From Spirochaetaceae bacterium (GTDB lineage: Bacteria; Spirochaetota; Spirochaetia; SZUA-6; DRHE01), in the NCBI GenBank assembly GCA_020353535.1, contig CP070696.1, positions 3,865,787 to 3,912,178 on the forward strand: a stretch of 46,392 nucleotides of DNA, read 5' to 3'. Under the pieces are notes generated by a model, which saw only the letters and a list, made by a program, of their open reading frames with translations, made no database searches and had not been told where the DNA came from. Shown piece by piece: positions 43,274 through 46,392 of the stretch. Position 1 is the first letter of the stretch. The number at the start of each line of letters is the position of its first letter. A program made the translations under genes and the position numbers.

Positions 43274-44116
43274 ATGAAAGAGGTCCTCGACAAGATCAAG
43301 ATCATGCCGATTTCCGAGATCCTGCTGCACGAAGGGGTTGTGTCCGAATGGACGGAAAAACTCAAGCTCAATATAGACCATGACGGTATCGTAAAGAATC
43401 CCATCATTGTAACCAAGTACGAGGGTCACTACATCGCCCTGGACGGCATGCACCGCCTGACCGCACTGAAAGCACTGGGCTGCCGGGATATCGTGGTCTA
43501 CGAGGTGGACTATGACGATCCCTCGATCGGTCTGCTCGGCTGGGATGCCCTGATTCTGGACGCCTGCCCCATTCCCCGGTTTTTGGAATCCTTCGCCCAA
43601 CGGGAGAACCTGACCCTGATCACCCACGAGGATTTTCTGGGTGCAGTGGAGAACATCCGCAGCCATCGCTCCTGCTTCGCCATCCTTACCCGGGAGCAGG
43701 AGGTCTTCGAGATGAAGATGCGGGAAGAACGCTACAGTCTGGATCTGCTCATTCGTGCTCTCAAGGATTTCGAGGCGGTTCTGGACCGACGGAATTTGCG
43801 TATTATGTACGTGGCGGACGATCAATCGGAAAAGACCTTTCAGCAGCACCGTAGCGCCTTCAGCCTGTTCAAGCGTCCCTTTTTCACAAAGGAAGAGGTG
43901 GTGCGGCGCACCATCGAGGGCAAGATCCTGCCGCGTAAAAGCACCCGTCACCTCTTTCCGCTGCGGCCGCTGCGCATCGACATCGATTTCATCCTGCTTA
44001 AAGAGGATATCGACCTGGTCACCAAGAATCAGCTGCTCCATTCCCGCATCACCTGGTGCCTGGAGAACAACATGGTGCGCTATTATCCCGAGTCGGTGTT
44101 GGTACTCTCCGATTGA
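43274..44116 (+). CDS. ParB-like protein, possible free serine kinase (SerK/SbnI-like)
   Basis: 280 residues. The N-terminal 90 residues have the ParB/sulfiredoxin-like fold: MPISEILLHEGVV (Glu20) and YIALDGMHRLTALKALG (DGMHR 57-61). In SerK and SbnI this fold makes O-phosphoserine from free serine, with an HE Glu near residue 20-30 and a DGxHR motif. The match in both places is suggestive, but DNA-binding ParB or other members also carry DGxHR. The rest (90-280) is alpha/beta with many basic residues and is not recognised. It is followed by an outer-membrane gene in TGATG overlap. Confidence 0.65.
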   Translation: MKEVLDKIKIMPISEILLHEGVVSEWTEKLKLNIDHDGIVKNPIIVTKYEGHYIALDGMHRLTALKALGCRDIVVYEVDYDDPSIGLLGWDALILDACPIPRFLESFAQRENLTLITHEDFLGAVENIRSHRSCFAILTREQEVFEMKMREERYSLDLLIRALKDFEAVLDRRNLRIMYVADDQSEKTFQQHRSAFSLFKRPFFTKEEVVRRTIEGKILPRKSTRHLFPLRPLRIDIDFILLKEDIDLVTKNQLLHSRITWCLENNMVRYYPESVLVLSD

Positions 44117-45408
44117 TGCCCGAAGCTCGAAGCCGCCCCTCACCGATATTCCCGGAATTTTCTCGTACCCCTACCGCATCCGCTTTCCGGCTCCTGGCGA
44201 CACTCATTCTCCTGCTGGTGATCCTGCACCCCGCCAGCAGCCAGGAGGATCCAAACTCAACGACGAACGGCAGCTTCTTCTACGGGATCGTAGACGTACG
44301 CCGCTATTTTTTCTGGGGATGGAATCTGCTGCCCACCGGAATCGATGTGACCTTCGGCTATCGGCTCCCACCCTGGTTCGAAGGAGTGGATACGATCCTC
44401 CAGGCGACCGTTGGGGGAGGCTACGAGGGCTTCAGCACCTTCCGAACCTGGAACTACATCCCCAATACCCCGGTATCCCCGGCGGACGCGACAGCGGACC
44501 CGAACGGCAACCTGGAGTTCAACAGCCCCAATGTTCAATGGCAGGCGGGGATCCGTCAGGGGATCCTCTGGAATCCGAGGGAGCGACGGAACCTGCTGGA
44601 GGGCTTTCTCTACTACCGCGGCCGCTACGACCGATATCACAAAGGGCGGCACTACTGGGGCAGCAGCGACAGCCAGATCGCGGCCATCGAAGCCAGCCAT
44701 GAAACCTGGCAATCCAGCTACCTGGGAACGGACGCCTACGGCATCTTCGGCAACTCCCTGTTCACAGGGCTCGCCTTCGACGCCCTGCACTTCGACAGGC
44801 GCAGTAAAGCCTACGACGGAACCTACGCCGAGGCCTCTTTCGAAATCAGTCCCTACTTCCCCTCGGTGTTGGGAGCCAGCGACTTTTGGCGGGTGAATTT
44901 CTCGACAAAGACCTTCCGAACCCTCTACGAGGTTCGACCCGAGACCGAAAAGAACGTGTTCACCATTTACGCAGGCAGCTACTTCTCCATCGACTACGCC
45001 GACGCCAGCCGCCAGATGCCCCTCTACGTCATGCAGACCTTCGGAGGCACGGAGCCGCGGGAAGGTTTGGCCGAAGCGGTGCGGGGATTCGAAGACTATT
45101 CCTGGGACACCCAGTTGAAGATCGTGCACAACCTGGATCTGCGATTCAACCTGCCGGTGATCCATTCGTTCGGCGACCGGGACCTGCTTCCCGGACTGGT
45201 ACTGTACTTCGATCTGGGCTATGGAAGCCGCTATTGGGGTGATCCGGCGGACACCCCGGGGGGATTCCTTGGTTCAACCGGTATTGGCCTGTTCGTGGAT
45301 CTCCTCGACTTCGTCTATACCTACTTCTACGCCCACCTCCCGCTGATTGGTGAGAGGATCGACGGGGCGCCATTCGTACTGGACCTCGACATCGGGCTGA
45401 CTTTTTAG
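44116..45408 (+). CDS. Outer-membrane beta-barrel protein of unknown function
   Basis: 430 residues, start ATG at 44116 sharing a base with the previous stop (TGATG). It begins with a long signal peptide (hydrophobic FRLLATLILLLVILHPASSQ, cleavage likely near residue 42), followed by alternating aromatic strands: FYGIVDVRRYFFWGW, ATVGGGYEGFSTFRTW, FLYYRGRYDRYHKGRHYWG and so on. It ends in LDLDIGLTF, a C-terminal Phe that fits the Bam insertion signal. Family unknown. No terminator is clear after the stop. Confidence 0.8.
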   Translation: MPEARSRPSPIFPEFSRTPTASAFRLLATLILLLVILHPASSQEDPNSTTNGSFFYGIVDVRRYFFWGWNLLPTGIDVTFGYRLPPWFEGVDTILQATVGGGYEGFSTFRTWNYIPNTPVSPADATADPNGNLEFNSPNVQWQAGIRQGILWNPRERRNLLEGFLYYRGRYDRYHKGRHYWGSSDSQIAAIEASHETWQSSYLGTDAYGIFGNSLFTGLAFDALHFDRRSKAYDGTYAEASFEISPYFPSVLGASDFWRVNFSTKTFRTLYEVRPETEKNVFTIYAGSYFSIDYADASRQMPLYVMQTFGGTEPREGLAEAVRGFEDYSWDTQLKIVHNLDLRFNLPVIHSFGDRDLLPGLVLYFDLGYGSRYWGDPADTPGGFLGSTGIGLFVDLLDFVYTYFYAHLPLIGERIDGAPFVLDLDIGLTF

Positions 45409-45461
45409 TCGTAGGAGTGTTCCTGCCCAAGAACTTTTAATAAAAAGAAAGCGCGATTTGC

Positions 45462-45490
45462 TTGACGAGAAATGACAGCTGTCTTATCGT
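45462..45490 (+). promoter_or_regulatory. Promoter of the PhnD-like lipoprotein gene with a palindrome in the spacer
   Basis: TTGACG (45462-45467), 17-base spacer, TATCGT (45485-45490). The spacer holds the perfect palindrome GACAGCTGTC (45474-45483), a likely operator. A leader of about 37 bases ends in a strong AAGGAGGAG ribosome site. Confidence 0.55.
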
Positions 45491-45533
45491 AATTGACGAA
45501 AACAAAAAGCTCTATTTACAAAGGAGGAGCAAT

Positions 45534-46392
45534 ATGCTCAAAAAAATCGTGCTGATCGTTGCCGCGGTGCTTCTGGTGGCAGGGCTGGTCCTAATTCCAA
45601 CCAGCTGCAAGAAAAAAGCTCCGGAACTGGGTTCAGAGGAAAATCCACTTATCTGGGCTTTCGTGCCATCCGGAGAGATGGAACGGGTGACCAGTGGTGC
45701 CCAGAGCGTGGCGGATCTGCTCAATGAGAAAACCGGCCTGTTCTTCGACACCATGGTGGCCACCGAGTACGCCGGGGTGATCGAGGCTCTGCGCAGCGAT
45801 CCGCCTGCAGCCCACATGGCTTCCCTGGCCACCTTCGCCTACGTGATGGCCGCGGACATGGGCGTGGCCGAGGCGGAGCTGGTATCCGTGCGTTTTGGTA
45901 ATCCCTTCTACAACGGTCAGATCATCGCCCGGGCCGACAGCGGGATAACTAAGCTCACCGACCTGAAAGGCGAGACCTTCGCCCGCCCGGATCCCCTGTC
46001 CACCAGCGGCTGGATCATCCCCATGATCACCCTCAAGGCCGCGGGTGTGGATCCCGACCGGGATATGAAAGTGGTCGACGCGGGGAGTCATGACGCGGTA
46101 GTTGCGGCGGTCTACAATGGCGAGGTCGCGGGTGGAGCCTGCTACGTGGACGCCCGCACCCGCATCGAGAAAGACCATCCCGACGTCATGGAGAAAGTCG
46201 CCGTTATCGAGGTTTCCGTAAACATCCCGAACGACGGCGTACAGTTCCATCCCTCTGTGTCTGCGGAACTTCGTGATAAGATCGTCAGTGCCCTTCTAGA
46301 GATCGCGGCAACCGAAGAGGGCAAGGAAGCCCTCGACACCGCCTACCAGTGGGCCGCCCTGGAGAAGCACAAGGATGACTTCTACGATCCCT
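45534..46392 (+). CDS. PhnD-type phosphate/phosphonate ABC transporter binding lipoprotein (3' end outside window)
   Basis: At least 286 residues, open at the right edge. A lipoprotein signal (MLKKIVLIVAAVLLVAGLVL, then IPTSC, lipid Cys25) fits the relaxed spirochaetal lipobox. The mature part has the PhnD/PtxB binding fold: SVADLLNEKTGLFFDT, AHMASLATFAYVMAADMG, GNPFYNGQIIARADSGI and LKGETFARPDPLSTSGWIIP. The ligand may be phosphate, phosphite or phosphonate, or a related anion. Permease and ATPase genes may follow beyond the edge. Start ATG with AAGGAGGAG. Confidence 0.88.
   Translation, partial: MLKKIVLIVAAVLLVAGLVLIPTSCKKKAPELGSEENPLIWAFVPSGEMERVTSGAQSVADLLNEKTGLFFDTMVATEYAGVIEALRSDPPAAHMASLATFAYVMAADMGVAEAELVSVRFGNPFYNGQIIARADSGITKLTDLKGETFARPDPLSTSGWIIPMITLKAAGVDPDRDMKVVDAGSHDAVVAAVYNGEVAGGACYVDARTRIEKDHPDVMEKVAVIEVSVNIPNDGVQFHPSVSAELRDKIVSALLEIAATEEGKEALDTAYQWAALEKHKDDFYDP

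Overview
The window (46,392 bases, GC-rich) looks like chromosome from a free-living anaerobic or fermentative member of the Spirochaetota. The taxonomic call rests on the 16S rRNA 5' end at the left edge, whose start and 330-370 region read like Spirochaetaceae. It is supported by a TGS-less threonyl-tRNA synthetase of the kind known from Borrelia. No insertion sequence, prophage or CRISPR array was seen.

Layout. (1) 1-679: the 5' third of a 16S gene on the minus strand, with its leader and promoter. (2) 823-8642: a tandem CDP-alcohol phosphatidyltransferase gene runs into a minus-strand operon of thrS, an ATP-cone/uridine-kinase-like protein, an M32 carboxypeptidase and a membrane protein. 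thrS has a strong promoter and a structured, attenuator-like leader. A bcp/PrxQ peroxiredoxin lies upstream. (3) 8825-13550: an M20 peptidase, class I FBP aldolase and transketolase. The convergent gap between aldolase and transketolase holds a promoter-like sequence and a foldable element with a tRNA-type T-arm, which is a candidate novel RNA. (4) 13569-18999: SecF, SecD and YajC, a small conserved-looking protein, a PilZ membrane protein, and a coupled small protein with caspase-clan-like His and Cys motifs.

(5) 19082-23393: a catabolic-looking cassette of RidA, an amidohydrolase with a Glu-to-Gln change, an IclR repressor, a PhzF isomerase and a PPC/DUF296 protein, with a palindromic operator inside the phzF-like promoter. 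(6) 23432-32654: an amino-acid fermentation block on the minus strand. It holds an ADP-forming acyl-CoA synthetase, indolepyruvate:ferredoxin oxidoreductase (IorA, IorB), an Asp/Glu/hydantoin racemase and a complete polar amino-acid ABC importer. Together these would import amino acids, oxidise their 2-oxo acids to acyl-CoA with ferredoxin, and make ATP from the acyl-CoA. (7) 32782-36738: two small VOC proteins flank a tandem-HxlR regulator, a QueG-like iron-sulfur protein and a solute-binding-like protein that lacks a signal peptide.

(8) 36823-46392: GroEL without GroES, an unidentified 575-residue protein, biotin ligase, 6-phosphogluconolactonase, MnmA, a ParB/serine-kinase-like protein, an outer-membrane barrel protein, and the start of a PhnD-type lipoprotein.

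A pattern across the window: at least seven genes without a usable Shine-Dalgarno have a sigma70-like -10 box ending only 6-12 bases before the start codon, which points to leaderless mRNAs. Genes with long leaders, and internal operon genes, usually have clear Shine-Dalgarno sites. Start codons were revised on this basis in several places.
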